A DNA stretch of 64,000 nucleotides from Rusavskia elegans. Its lineage: Eukaryota; Ascomycota; Lecanoromycetes; Teloschistales; Teloschistaceae. Where the stretch lies: positions 186,001 through 250,000 of the forward strand of contig SAUG01000050.1 of NCBI GenBank assembly GCA_011316305.1. The letters are read 5' to 3'. The notes beneath the pieces are model-generated. The model had not been told where the DNA came from, made no database searches, and saw only the letters and a program-made list of their open reading frames with translations. The first letter of the stretch is position 1; every line of letters begins with the position of its first letter. The position numbers and the translations under genes were made by a program. Positions 12,576 to 24,300 of the stretch are shown one piece after another.

Positions 12576-12984
12576 TATTATAAATACAGACGGCGTGTTT
12601 TAAAAAACGCGGTAGTATTTAGTACAGCGTTGGATTTTCTATTACGTTTCGACAGGCAGAAATATATAGACGATCTAGATATTAGTACTAAAAAGTATTT
12701 TAGTAGTTTTAGTAAATAAATATCCTAAAATAAAACTATTTCAGTTATTTTAGTTAATAAACAATCTAAATAGTAGAAGATTTTATTTTTCTATATAGAT
12801 TCCGAACTCGACGCCTTTATAGCTCGTATTTAATTTATTAGTTATCGCTATATATTATTTTAGTAATTAACTAATTTATTTTTATATTAATTTAAATAAT
12901 TACCCGTTATACCTCCGTTTATAGATATACTAATAAATTTAACTAATTTTTAAAAATATCAGATTCCTAGATAGTTTTATAATA
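12576..12984 (+). repeat. G1 5' LTR (409 bp)
   Basis: Matches the 3' LTR at 18,704-19,152 but is about 40 bp shorter, because it lacks one internal unit of about 38-39 bp containing TTTAGTAAATAAATA. Confidence 0.9.
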
Positions 12985-14140
12985 TTTTAAATACCTTTAG
13001 AATATCTATCGTAGGTTAATATTAAACCTCTATTTAAAATAACTCTAGCTCTATAGTAAAATAATCCGAATCTAAAAGAAAGAAAATCCAGATAAAAGAT
13101 AATAGTAGTAATAAAAAAGTTAGTATTCCTTCTACTAATTAACGCTTTTATAATATTAAAATTAATAAATCTAAAAAATACTATAAAGATTATAATAAAT
13201 TAGAAAATTGGCTCGCGTAATTAAATATATACTTTATATTCTATCCTATATCTAAAAAGAAGAAAACGTTTTTTACTATATTTTACTCTCGAAGATAAAT
13301 CTAGTACTAGATAAAATTTATCCTTTAAAAATATATAGACGATACTAAAAATAATAAACGTATTTTTATATAATTTATAAAATTTAAAAAAGCTATTTAT
13401 AAGATCTTTAGAATCTCTAATAAAATCTAAACTATTAAACGTCTTATTTAATACCTTTAGTAAAAGAACGCAGTATTCAACTACGCTATACGATTTAAAA
13501 AATAGATACTATTAATAGAATAGAATAACGACGCCCTATATATAATATTTAAATAAAAACTTAAAAAATAAATAAAAAACGAATCTATACGCGATAGTCG
13601 AATATATAATATATTAAATAATCTAATTAAAATATCTATCGACTTCGATAATAAATTATATAAACGAAATATAGAGAAATACTATAATAGTAGACTACGA
13701 AATAACGCGGGATATTATTCGGAACGGCTTTATAAAAAATAGTATCTAAATAAAAAATAGTTCGAAAAAAGCTACTTCGGACTAATACTAATAGAACTAA
13801 ATTCTATATAATAGTAACGTAAAAAAAAAACCCCTAAAAGCAATAAAAAAAATAAAAATCTTAAAATATACTACAATTATAGTAAACTAGGCTATTTTAT
13901 AAAAGAGTATTAATCTAATAAAATATAACGACGACAGCTTAATACTACGCTAAAGAAATCTAAAAACTAGTAAAAAATAATTTTAGAAAACGACGATAAT
14001 AGTTCTAAATTCTAGAAAATTAATTTAGATAAAGAATTTATATTTATAGAAAATAATAAAATACTATAAATAGTAACGACTAATAATATTTCGCTATAAA
14101 TATTAATAAAATCTACTAGAAAAAGAGCCGCTTTTAGATA
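12985..14140 (+). pseudogene. gag: G1 gag remnant with destroyed zinc knuckle
   Basis: The region after the 5' LTR corresponds to the nucleocapsid/capsid gene of Ty3/gypsy elements. At 13,869-13,913 the translation reads YYNYSKLGYFIKEY. Its spacing is exactly that of a CX2CX4HX4C zinc knuckle, with every Cys and the His replaced by Tyr. This is what G-to-A and C-to-T transitions produce from TGC/TGT and CAT/CAC codons. Numerous stops interrupt the rest. The same Tyr-for-Cys/His knuckle is visible in the G2 copy (30,207-30,248) and the G3 copy (49,863-49,904). Confidence 0.85.
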
Positions 14141-14149
14141 AAAGATTAT

Positions 14150-17100
14150 AATAATAGAAAACGTTAAACTAGTATATCTTTAGGCCTTTTATAATAAAAA
14201 AAAAGGTAAAGGAAGAATTTATAGTAATCTATAAAAGATATAAAAAAGTTTATAAAATTTATATTAACGACGAGTTTCTATAGAATAATTAGTAGAATTA
14301 AAAAGTAAATAATATCGTCGATATATAGAAAAGGAAACTCGAAAGTAATATTTCTGGAAATAAAATTATTTTTATATCGATATTATAACGGAAGAACGTA
14401 ATAATAGAAAATTAATACGTACAATTTAATTAGACCGTATATTATAATAATAACTATAGAGTTTATAAATTAAAAAAAAAGAAGCCGGATAGTATCTATT
14501 AGAACTATACCGACGCGCTTCCGTAATATCTATTAAAGTCGGAAGTTATAATATTTATAACTATTCTAGATATATTATATAGAGTAGATATAAATACTAG
14601 AAAAAATAGTAGAAAAAAAATAAAATTTTTAATTAGAAATTCTATAGATATATTTTATAAATAGATTATAAAAGCCAGAAATATAATAATATAAGTAACG
14701 ATTTAAAAGAAATTAATATTTTATAGTAATAGATATACTACGAATAAATAGTTTTATAGCCCGGAGAAAATAACTAAATTTAGCTAACTGTATATATATG
14801 TTCGAGATTAAAATAATCGTCGAAACTAATAATAGATTATAAAAGATTAAAATATTTATCGATTTAAATATAATCGGAAATTCTATATTAGAGAATTTAA
14901 TTAAAAAAAAAGGTTCCTTTAAACTAAAAAAAAAAGATCTATATAATTTAATAATTATCGATAGAAATAAAATACCGAATAGAAATAGAAAGATTATCGA
15001 AAAAATAATACTATTTTAAATAGTAATTAATCGATACTAGAAATAACTTTAATTTAATATTATTCGGATAGCTAACTACGAAATCGTATTTAAAATTCTT
15101 TAATTAAAAGATTATAATCTAGTAATAGACTAGGAAAAAAAAGTATTTAATTTTAAATAATATTTCTATATAGGAAATATCTAGCCTACGCCGAAGTAGT
15201 AATTTCGAATAAATAGAAAGTAGAATATAAAATATAAATTTATAGCTTCGAAAAAAAAATAACTAAAAACTATTTAGGTCCGATCTATTAAATACCGGTA
15301 GAAATTAACTAGATTAATAAAATAGAAATAGAAAAAAAAATTATAAATCTTTTAAAAATTCTATATTATCTAATAAAAAGTTAATAGAAAATCTATTAGA
15401 AAAGATTCTAGGTAAATATAAAAATTAGATAAATTTATTTCGAGAAAAGATAACTATAAAAATACTATTTAAATATTAATTTTAGGACTATAAAATCAGA
15501 TTTAAACTAGATAAATAACCTATATTTAGATTTATCTATCTATTATCTATAATAGAGCTCGAAATACTCTATAAATATCTAGATAAAAATATAAAAAAAG
15601 AATTTATTAGAAAATTTTAATTACTAATAGAATATCCGATCCTTTTTATATCTAAAAAAAATAGAATATTCCGTCTATATATTAATTATCGGAAGCTAAA
15701 TAATATTATAATTAAAAATCGATATCTATTACCGAATATTAATAAACTTTAAAATAAATTCTCTAAAATACGATATTTTATAAAATTCGACTTTCGAAAA
15801 ATATATAACTTTATATAAATAAAAGCTGGAAAAAAATAGAAAATAACTTTTCGAATATAGTATAGTTATTATAAATATATAGTTATACTATTTAAATTTA
15901 CGAATATTCCGATAATCTATTAAAATATAATTAATAATATATTTAGAAAATATCTGAATATATTTATTATTATCTACTTTAATAATATTTCAGTTTTATC
16001 TAAAATATTTAAAAAATATAAATAATACGTTCATAAAGTTTTTAAATATCTAGAAAGAAGAAATTTATATTTTAAATCAGAAAAGTATAAATTTTATAAA
16101 AAAGAAATTAACTTTCTAGAATTTATTATCGGGTATAACGGATTATATATCGATTCTAATAAATTAAAAACTATTATAAAATAGAAAATACTAATAAATA
16201 TTTAAAAATTATTAAATTTTTTCGGATTTATAAACTATAATCGGAAATTTATAAAAAACTATTTTAAAAGGACTTTTATTTTTATAACTTTAATAAAAGA
16301 TACCGTTAAATTATATTAGAGAAAAAGAAAATAGTAAATATTCGAAGATTTTTAAAAAAAAAATATAAAAAACCTAGTACTTAAAATATTCGATTTAAAG
16401 AAACTATTATAATTAGAAACGGATTTATTAAATCTAGTTATAGATATATATTTTCTATAATAGTACGATAGTAAATAATATCCGGTAATATATATACTAA
16501 TAAAGTTACAATTAGTAAAATAGAATTATAATATTTATAATAAAAAACTACTAGCTATAGTAGCTATACTAGAATAATAGAAAGTATTCGCCGAAAGATT
16601 ACTAAAGTTAATAATCTTTATAGATTATAAAAACCTTCTATATTTTAGAATAATAAAGTAATTTAATAAAGAATAAATATAATAGTCTAAACTTTTCGGT
16701 TAATATAAATTTAAAATATACTATATTCTAGATAAAAAAATAGAAAAATAAACGTTTTAAATCGAAGAAATAATTATATAAAAATAGAAAAGGTTTTTAA
16801 TAATAATATTTTAAAAACTAATAAAAATAGATAACTATTAGTAAATTAATATAAGATAAATATAATACTATATATATTTAGAAATAATTAGAAATAGTTT
16901 TCTATTAAAAAAGAAAAACTATAAATACTAGACGATAAAATCGATAAATATATTAAAGAATACTATAATAGAATACTATAAAAATATCCAAGCGTAATAA
17001 AGATAAAATAACTTTTATAATAGTATTACTAGTTTTCTAATATAAAGTAACAAGTCGAAATATATATTTAGAAATATTTTAGTTATTAGTAAAATAAATA

Positions 17101-18000
17101 TACTATATATATTCGTTATAGAAAGATCTAATATTAGAAACTACCGGATTTACTATAGAAGAAAATTATATTAAACTTTATTATTAAATTTCTAATATCG
17201 AAAAATCTAATAATAAATATAGAATACGATTTAATATTTAATATAGTAAATAGATTTACGAAATATATTTATATTATTCTATTATAAAAAGATTTTATAG
17301 TAGAATAATTTTAATTTATTATTTTACATCGATTATTTCGATATTATAAACTACTAAAAGTATTAATAAATAATAGAAATAAATTTTTTATTTTAAACTA
17401 TTAGAAAACCTCTATTTCTTTATTTAATATTAAACTAAAAATATTAATAATATTCTATCTAATAATAGATGGATAGATAGAATATACTAATTAAATTTTA
17501 AAATAATATCTAGAATACTATATTTATAATATTTAGAATAATTAGATTTTATTTTTACTATTAATATAATTAGTATTTAATATAAAAAAATCAAATACGA
17601 CGAAAAAAATACCGTTTTATATTAATAATAAAAGAAATTCGAATCTATTTAGATAACCGCTATTATATATATTAGCGGATTTAGTAATTTAAAGAATCGA
17701 TATTTAGAAAAAAATCTACAGAAATATTTTAAAAAAATAGAAATATTTAAATAATTACTAAAATAAAAAGCGAAAAATAATATTTTAGCTAAAGAAAAAA
17801 AATAAGATATACCTTTTTATAAAAAATCTAAAAATAAAGATTTTAAGTAAAAAATTTAATTATATTAATATCGGATTATTTTTAATTAAAGAAATTAAAA
17901 AATCTTAAAATTTCGAATTCGATCTATTTAAAAATATTAAAATATATACGGTATTTTATATATATTTTTTAGAACTAGCCGATTTCGAAATATCGTTATA
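14150..18000 (+). pseudogene. pol: G1 pol remnant: protease, RT, RNase H, integrase
   Basis: Reverse transcriptase is clear at about 15,635-15,990: a stretch reading YPILFISKKNRIFRLYINYRK (split here as YPILFISKK then LYINYRKLN) matches the family's fingers region. The catalytic YxDD box is YFNN at 15,975-15,986, so both metal-binding aspartates have become asparagine through G-to-A change. An RNase H-like LETDLL segment follows near 16,415. Integrase is recognisable at about 17,160-17,560, including a RIP-altered form of the FHPxTDGQTER core at 17,453-17,491 with one stop. The order RT, RNase H, IN places it in Ty3/gypsy rather than Copia. A chromodomain could lie at 17,600-18,300, but I cannot confirm it. 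Confidence 0.88.
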
Positions 18001-18703
18001 ATAGATATTTAATTTCGAAATATAAAAGGAAAATATTTTTATAGTCGAAAAGATTCTATAGTAGAAAGATTAAAACTATCTAATTAAATAATAAGGTTAT
18101 TCTATTTCGGAAAATATATAGAAATCTAAAAAATATTTAGTAAACTACTAAAAGACTCTATAATAGTTTTATTAAAAAAAATTAAAGAAATTATCGACTA
18201 GCCGAAATTACTAGATAGAATAATCTATTCGGAAGCTATATTAATAAAAAAATTTAAATCGATAGATAAAAGTAAATTTATAGGACCTTTTTTTTATTCT
18301 AATTTTTTAATATTTTATAGTTTACTATTAACTATAATACGCTATTTTTTTTTAAAATAATCTAATTAATAAAATAGATATTATTATTTTATATATACTT
18401 TTTATAATTTCTTTTTTAACTTTTTATATTTATTTTTTAAACGACGCTAATACGTAGTATCCAATAGAATAAAATTATAAAAATCAATTTATTTTATATA
18501 ACTAATATACTTTTCGGAATTTTCGCTAATATAATAAAAATTTTTTAATTAGAAATAATTCCGATAAAAATATATAGCTAATATACCGATACCTAATAAT
18601 AGGACTTTTTTACGATAATTTTTAGTTAACGAACTTTTTTTTTTATTTATAAAAAAAAAGATAGAAGATTTTTCGGAACGAAAAATCTAAAAAGAAAATC
18701 TAA

Positions 18704-19152
18704 TATTATAAATATAGGCGGTATATTTTTAAAAACACGGTAGTATTTAGTATAATACTAGATTTTCTTTTATATTTCGATAAATAGAAATATATAGACG
18801 GTTTAAATATTAGTACTAAAAAGTATTTTAGTAATTTTAGTAAATAAATATTATAAATACTTTAATTTTAGTAGTTTTAGTAAATAAATACTATAAGTAC
18901 TTTAGATTTTAGTAGCTTTAATTAATAAATAATTTAAATAATAGAGGATTTTATTTATTTATATAGATTCCGAATTCGACGCCTTTATAGTTCGTATTTA
19001 ATTTATTAGTTATCGCTATATATTATTTTAGTAATTAACTGATTTATTTTTATATTAATTTAAATAATTATCGATTATACCTCCGTTTATAGATATACTA
19101 ATATATTTAACTAACTTTTGGAAATATCAGATCCCCAAATAGCTTTATAACA
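18704..19152 (+). repeat. G1 3' LTR (449 bp)
   Basis: The TATTATAAATATAGGCGG start and CTTTATAACA end match the other G LTRs. The LTR contains tandem units of about 38-39 bp with the core TTTTAGTAAATAAATA at about 18,820-18,930. Confidence 0.9.
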
Positions 19153-19157
19153 ATCGA

Positions 19158-20179
19158 TTAAATTAAAAAGAGATAGAGAGATCGGATAGCGCGTTTTAAA
19201 GACGGTAAAAAGACTATTTATATTAAAGTTAAAATAGTTTATTCTAGCTGCTATAAAATAGTCGACGTCCGCGCGGATAGATATAATTATTATAAATAAT
19301 GATACTACCGTCTAGTTTAGTTTATAGCTATAGCTATTCGGGGAATATATATATATATAAAAGGTTTTAGGCTTATATTACTAGTAAAAGAAAAAAACAA
19401 CGATAATTGCGCGGTATATTTATCTATAAAAATTCGACGTTAAATTATCGACAGAAGAATACGTTATATAATTAAATAAAGTTAAATTAAAATTTTATAG
19501 AACCGTTAATTACGTTAATAGAACTAGATTATAAATTTTGCTATCGTATATTCGATGCTGGTATATTAACGTTTGATTTATTTATCCAACCACTGGTTCA
19601 CCGTATATTAAAATCAAAACAAATTAACTAAATATTATTATATATATCCGACAATATTTATTTTTTAATAGATTATTAACTAGTTATAATCTATATAAAA
19701 CGTATTACTATTTAGTAAAAAAACGTCTTGTTTATTAAAAAAATTAATATAAAATCTAGAAATATAATCGAAAACAAAATAATAATTAGTTAATAATAAA
19801 TTTTAAAAAATTAAAAATTCTAGAAGAAAAATATATATTTATAGAATTATTAAAAAAAAGATAATACTATTTATAGAATATAAGTATATAGATTAACATT
19901 TATAGATAACCATTATATAAATTAACATTTATAGATAACCATTATATAAACTAATATTAAATAGAATATATTATCGGTTTATATTATCTATAATTACTTT
20001 CGTATTTAACTATCGAATATAATTATAAATTTGATCGGATCGTATTTTTAAATTAGATTTTCGGATTAAAATCTATAATCCGACTCGACTATTTAACGGA
20101 TTAAATTTAGATCGAATTACTAAAATCGAATCAAATATCCGACGATTCGATAAAAATTCGATCCGAATCGACCAATCTA
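19158..20179 (+). other. right part of H1, no coding remnant recognised
   Basis: AT-rich sequence that includes a TA microsatellite near 19,350. A stretch at 19,540-19,620 keeps some TG/CA dinucleotides (for example GATGCTGG and CCAACCACTGG), so it is less RIP-mutated than its surroundings. A direct duplication TTAACATTTATAGATAACCA occurs at about 19,893 and 19,921. The right terminus CCAATCTA is at 20,172-20,179. Confidence 0.5.
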
Positions 20180-21423
20180 TTAATTTAGTATTAAATTTCG
20201 ATCGCCGAAAGATATTATAAATAAAAATCTTTTAAATCGATTGTTTTTTTTTATATAATTTTAATTATTCAATTTTTTTTTTCTTTCGATATCGATAATA
20301 AAAATACGTACTTTTTCTTTTAATAATTAAAACGAATAGACTGGCCGTCGGATAGACTGGCTATTTCGATATAAATTTTTATCGGTATTTTAAAAACCCG
20401 ATCCGAATTTTAATAAATCGATTCGATCCGACCCGTTAAATGATACAAATCGGTTTCTAAAATTGAAATCAAAAATCGAATCGCATTATAAAATAGAAAC
20501 CGAAGGAAACTTAATTTAATCCGATTTATAATTATATTAAATAGTTGGATACTATAACTTTTATAAATAATTATAATTTTAGATATATTATATCAATTGT
20601 AATAGATAGTTTTAATTATCTAGAACGGTAATATATTTAATTTAAAACTAAACTAAAAAATATTTAATATAATTTATTTAAAATATTTTCTAATTTTTTT
20701 TAAAGAAATTTCTTTTCCGAAATAATATTATATCTTTTAGTTATATCCGATTATATATATTCTATAGCTTTTTTAAAGTTATTTCTATTTCTAAACTTAT
20801 AGTACGATTATAGTATTTAATTATCATTATCTATTCTATATATTCTAGAATTATTTAGCTTCGATTCTATCGATAAATTCTTTTTATAAAACTAAAAATT
20901 CGATTTATTTCTACCGAAAATATTAGATAAATAAAAATATTTTAAGTTATCTACGCTAGTTTTTAAAAGTTCGAAGTATTATTTTTCTAAAATATCTAAT
21001 TTAGATTATCTTCGATGGTATTAACGCGAAAATATCGATTAGTTTCGGAAATAGCTATTTAAAGACGCTAGTATTATCGAAAAATATTATTTAAAATAGA
21101 TAAAAAAAATTTAAAACTAATTAGAAAAGTAATAATATAATACTTTTTTATATTATTTTATTTTCTTTTCTATAGCGGGGTTTCAGACTTTAATAGATCG
21201 ATAAAAACTTTATAGTATTTAGTAAAATATTTTTTAATTCGATTCGATATCTATTTTTATATTCTAAAAAATCTTCTTTTTTTATTATTATTATCTTTTT
21301 TTTTTAGTTTTAATAAAAGCTAAACTTTACTATAGAATCCAAAATATTTATAAAATTATAAATTGATTTATTTTTACTTTTAATACGAAAAAAATAAATC
21401 GTAAACTTTATATTAATATTATT
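20180..21423. other. unclassified repeat-like DNA hosting G2 (left half)
   Basis: AT-rich RIP-affected sequence that is continuous with 43,675-44,415 once G2 is taken out. On the minus strand a stop-poor stretch of about 60 codons occurs near 20,780-20,960, interrupted by RIP-type stops, which suggests a decayed coding element. I cannot name the family. Confidence 0.4.
20337..20510 (-). mobile_element. H2: fragment of the hAT-like family, head-to-head termini
   Basis: A 16-bp left-type terminus (TAGACTGGCCGTCGGA, 20,337-20,352) is directly followed by a right-type terminus in reverse orientation (TAGACTGGCTATTTCG from 20,353). The latter continues with about 120-150 bp that match the reverse complement of the right part of 62,398-62,822. 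The other end of this copy is not found; it is truncated or lies in unrecognised sequence. The right limit is approximate. Confidence 0.55.
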
Positions 21424-21428
21424 ATAAA

Positions 21429-21920
21429 TGCTATGAATACAGGCGCCGTATTTCAGAGAACGCGGTAATATTTAGTACAACGCTAGATTTTCTATTACGT
21501 TTCGGCAAACAGAAAGATATAGACGGCCTAGATATTAATATTAAAGAATATTTTAGAAATTTTAGTAAATAAATACTATAAATATCTTGATTTTAGTAGT
21601 TTTAGTAAATAAATACTATAAATATTTTAATTTCAGTAGTTTTAGTAAATAAATACCCTGAAATAGAGCTGTTTTAATTATTTTAATCTATAAATAATCT
21701 AAATAGTAGAAGATTTTATTTATCTATATAGATTCCGAATTCGACGCCTTTATAGCTCGTATTTAATTTATTAGCTATCGCTATATACTATTCTAATCGT
21801 TCAATTAATTTATTTTTAATTTAATTTAAATAATTATCTGTTATATCTCCGTTTATAGATATACTAATAAATTTAATTAATTTTTAAAAAATATTAGACC
21901 CTTCCGATAATTCTATAATA
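21429..21920 (+). repeat. G2 5' LTR (492 bp)
   Basis: Longer than the G1 LTRs because it carries extra tandem units of about 38-39 bp (21,545-21,665). It keeps the original TG start and several TG/CA steps that are lost in other copies. Confidence 0.9.
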
Positions 21921-22203
21921 TTTTAAATATTTTTAAAAAATCTATCGTACGTTAACGTTAGATTTTTATTTTGAATAATTCTAGCTATATAGTTAAATAA
22001 TTCGAATTTAAAGGAAAAAAAGTCTAGATAAAAGATAAAAATAAAAATAAAAGTATTTCTTCTACTAACTAACGCTTTTATAATATTAAAGTTAATAAAC
22101 CCGATTAATATTATAGAAATTATAATAAATTAGAAAACTGGCTCGTATAATTAGATATATATTTCGTATTCTATTTTTTATCTAAAAAAAAAAAACTTTA
22201 TTT
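21921..22203 (+). pseudogene. gag: G2 gag remnant, 5' part, cut by X1
   Basis: Aligns with G1 from 12,985 to about 13,265. The frame breaks at the X1 insertion and resumes at 29,609. Many RIP stops are present. Confidence 0.8.
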
Positions 22204-22419
22204 TATAGAATTCCAAGCTAATTTTACTATAACTATAGAAAAGTAAGGTATTTATATATATAAGTATTTCTACGCTAGATCTATATCCGCTTCTATATTC
22301 GTTTTTATAATTAGCGACCGGATTAGTTAGTATCCGAATTTATATATAATTATAAAGTCTAGATATATATTCTATAATTTTTTAAGCCGTTTATATAGTT
22401 TAGAACTTTAACTACTATA
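22204..22419 (-). repeat. X1 3' LTR (216 bp)
   Basis: Plus-strand reading TATAGAATTCC ... CTACTATA, from an original TG...CA. It is the same length as its partner at 29,393-29,608. Confidence 0.92.
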
Positions 22420-24300
22420 CTTTCCCCTTCCTAAATAAAATATAGGGGGGAAGTAAATATTTTTTAAATCTAAATACTAATAGAGATAGGATTATAATTA
22501 ATAATAATAAATAAAATAAAGCGATAAATAAAAGTTTACTTTTATACGATTTATATCGAAGTAAATAAATATATTAGCGAGAGTTTACTATCGACTATTA
22601 TAACCTCGAATTTTATAATTTTCGAAGTTTTTCTTTTAATAATATTATCGATTATCTATTTTAATAGTAGTAATAATAACTATTATAATATACCGCGCCT
22701 AATCCGGCGGCAGTTAAAACTATTATAAAATCTTTATAAAATAATAGATAGTAAACTAATAAGATAGTAATTATTACTCGTAGAAATAAATACTATTTTT
22801 ATATAGTATCGGAAACCGTAAATTAAATATATTTAATAAAAATATTATTTATATTAGTAATTCCGTTAATTTATTTTAAAAAGTATTACCATTTAGATAA
22901 TTTCCTGTACTAAAATATCGAGATTTATATAGAATTTTTTAGTAAATTTAGCCGATTTATTAAGATTATATATCTTTAAGAATTTAATATCCTCTTTATA
23001 TAAATAAGTTATCTTTAAAGTATATACGAATCGTTTTTTCCTAAATAATTAACTTTTTTCTAGCTATATAGGATTTAATTAAATAAATTTTATAGCTTTT
23101 ACACTAGTAATATTATCTATCCCTTTATATATTACGTAAATATACGATAGAGGTTCGGAAGTATATATAGTGACTATTTATAGAAATACCGCTAAAGTAA
23201 ATATCCGTATTTCTTTTTATATAGATTATAGTCTATAGTCGGTATAGAGCTTTCGTTATAGATATAAATTCTATAATCTCCTAGAAAACGAGTAGATATA
23301 AGAATTAAAAGCTATATAGGCAATAATCTTTTACCGCTTTTTCCTATTCTACTACAGCTATATTAATTATTGTCGAGGCGAATTATAGACTATAATATTT
23401 TTCCGCCCGATTTTCTATAAAGTAATAGAAGTTTCGATCTTCTAGTTTTATTTTCCTGATCTACTATTAATAACTCTAATAGACTTTAAATATAAAGATA
23501 AACTTTCTATAATTTAAACCGAAACTATATTAATAAATATAATTAAAAGAAAAAAGGCTAGTAGTTATCTATTAGTTAGATTTCTATTATATATATTAAA
23601 AACTACGAATTTATTTAACGAAATACTTTTATCGGATATTAATTATATATAATTAGAATTTTAATTCGGCTTTATATCTTTTTAGAAATTATTTCCTATT
23701 TTTTCTATATCTTCGGACCTAGAAAATATATTATTTTTACCGGCTACTTTTACTACGTAGCGCTATATTTATACCCTAAAGGTATAGTATATAGCAGTTC
23801 AACGTTAAATAGAACGGCTTTAAAGTAAAAGAAAATACGAACGTATTAACCTTGATTTTATTAATAAAGATCGCTCTAGTTTTTATCGAATACTTCGGTC
23901 CTGTCGGGAATAGTAAATATATTAAAATAGAAAAATAGTAGATAGTTATTTAAATTTCGGTATAGCTAAATTTAAGGTATAATAGTTATATTATAAAAGG
24001 CGGCTCTATTATATTTTAGCTTTATACTAGAATATAGGAAATCTAATTTTCTAAACGTTTAATTTAAATTTTTCCGGTTTAACGAATATATATTATATAT
24101 ATTTCGGAATAAAAAACCGTATCTAAAATTACTATTAAATTTATATTGAATATAATTCTATAAACTAGTAAAAAGTTCCGCTTTTAATATTATCTTAGAA
24201 TTATTTATATCTTTATTTACTTTTTACTCTACGGGAAATTAATAAAAATAACTTTTTTTAAAATAAATAAAAGATAAAAATATTAAATCTAATTTAAAAA
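22420..24300 (-). other. X1 region between integrase and 3' LTR, function unknown
   Basis: About 1.9 kb not explained by gag or pol. It begins with the polypurine tract next to the LTR. The minus strand has several stop-poor runs near 23,000-23,400 whose stops are mostly RIP-type. The same region is present in X2 (52,475-54,380), so it belongs to the family rather than being a chance insertion. An extra ORF or long 3' UTR are both possible; I recognise no domain. Confidence 0.55.

Larger units (their letters stand above)
12576..19152 (+). mobile_element. G1: complete but RIP-inactivated Ty3/gypsy retrotransposon
   Basis: A 6.58-kb element with 5' LTR, gag, pol and 3' LTR in order, flanked by a perfect 5-bp duplication ATCGA (12,571-12,575 and 19,153-19,157). 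It serves as the reference copy for family G here because nothing is inserted in it. LTR termini are read as TG...CA with RIP changes (TATTATAAATAC ... TTATAACA). All frames carry many TAA/TAG stops, most explained by CAA/CAG/TGG changes, so it cannot make protein. It inserted into H1 if the H1 pairing is right. Confidence 0.93.
11060..20179 (+). mobile_element. H1: probable long hAT-like element, interrupted
   Basis: The left end begins TAGATTGGCCGTCGGATC and the right end finishes CGACCAATCTA. The same two end types bound the complete short copy at 62,398-62,822. Homology continues inward: both contain GCTAAAACGCTAAA about 130-150 bases from the left end, and AATTACTAAAA/GATTTACTAAAAA near the right end. 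Between the ends lie a SINE-like element (11,733-12,150) and the complete retrotransposon G1, leaving about 2.1 kb of native sequence. The flanking 8-mers (CTGATAAT and TTAATTTA) do not make a convincing TSD, so the pairing of these ends is inference. No transposase remnant is recognised. Confidence 0.45.
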
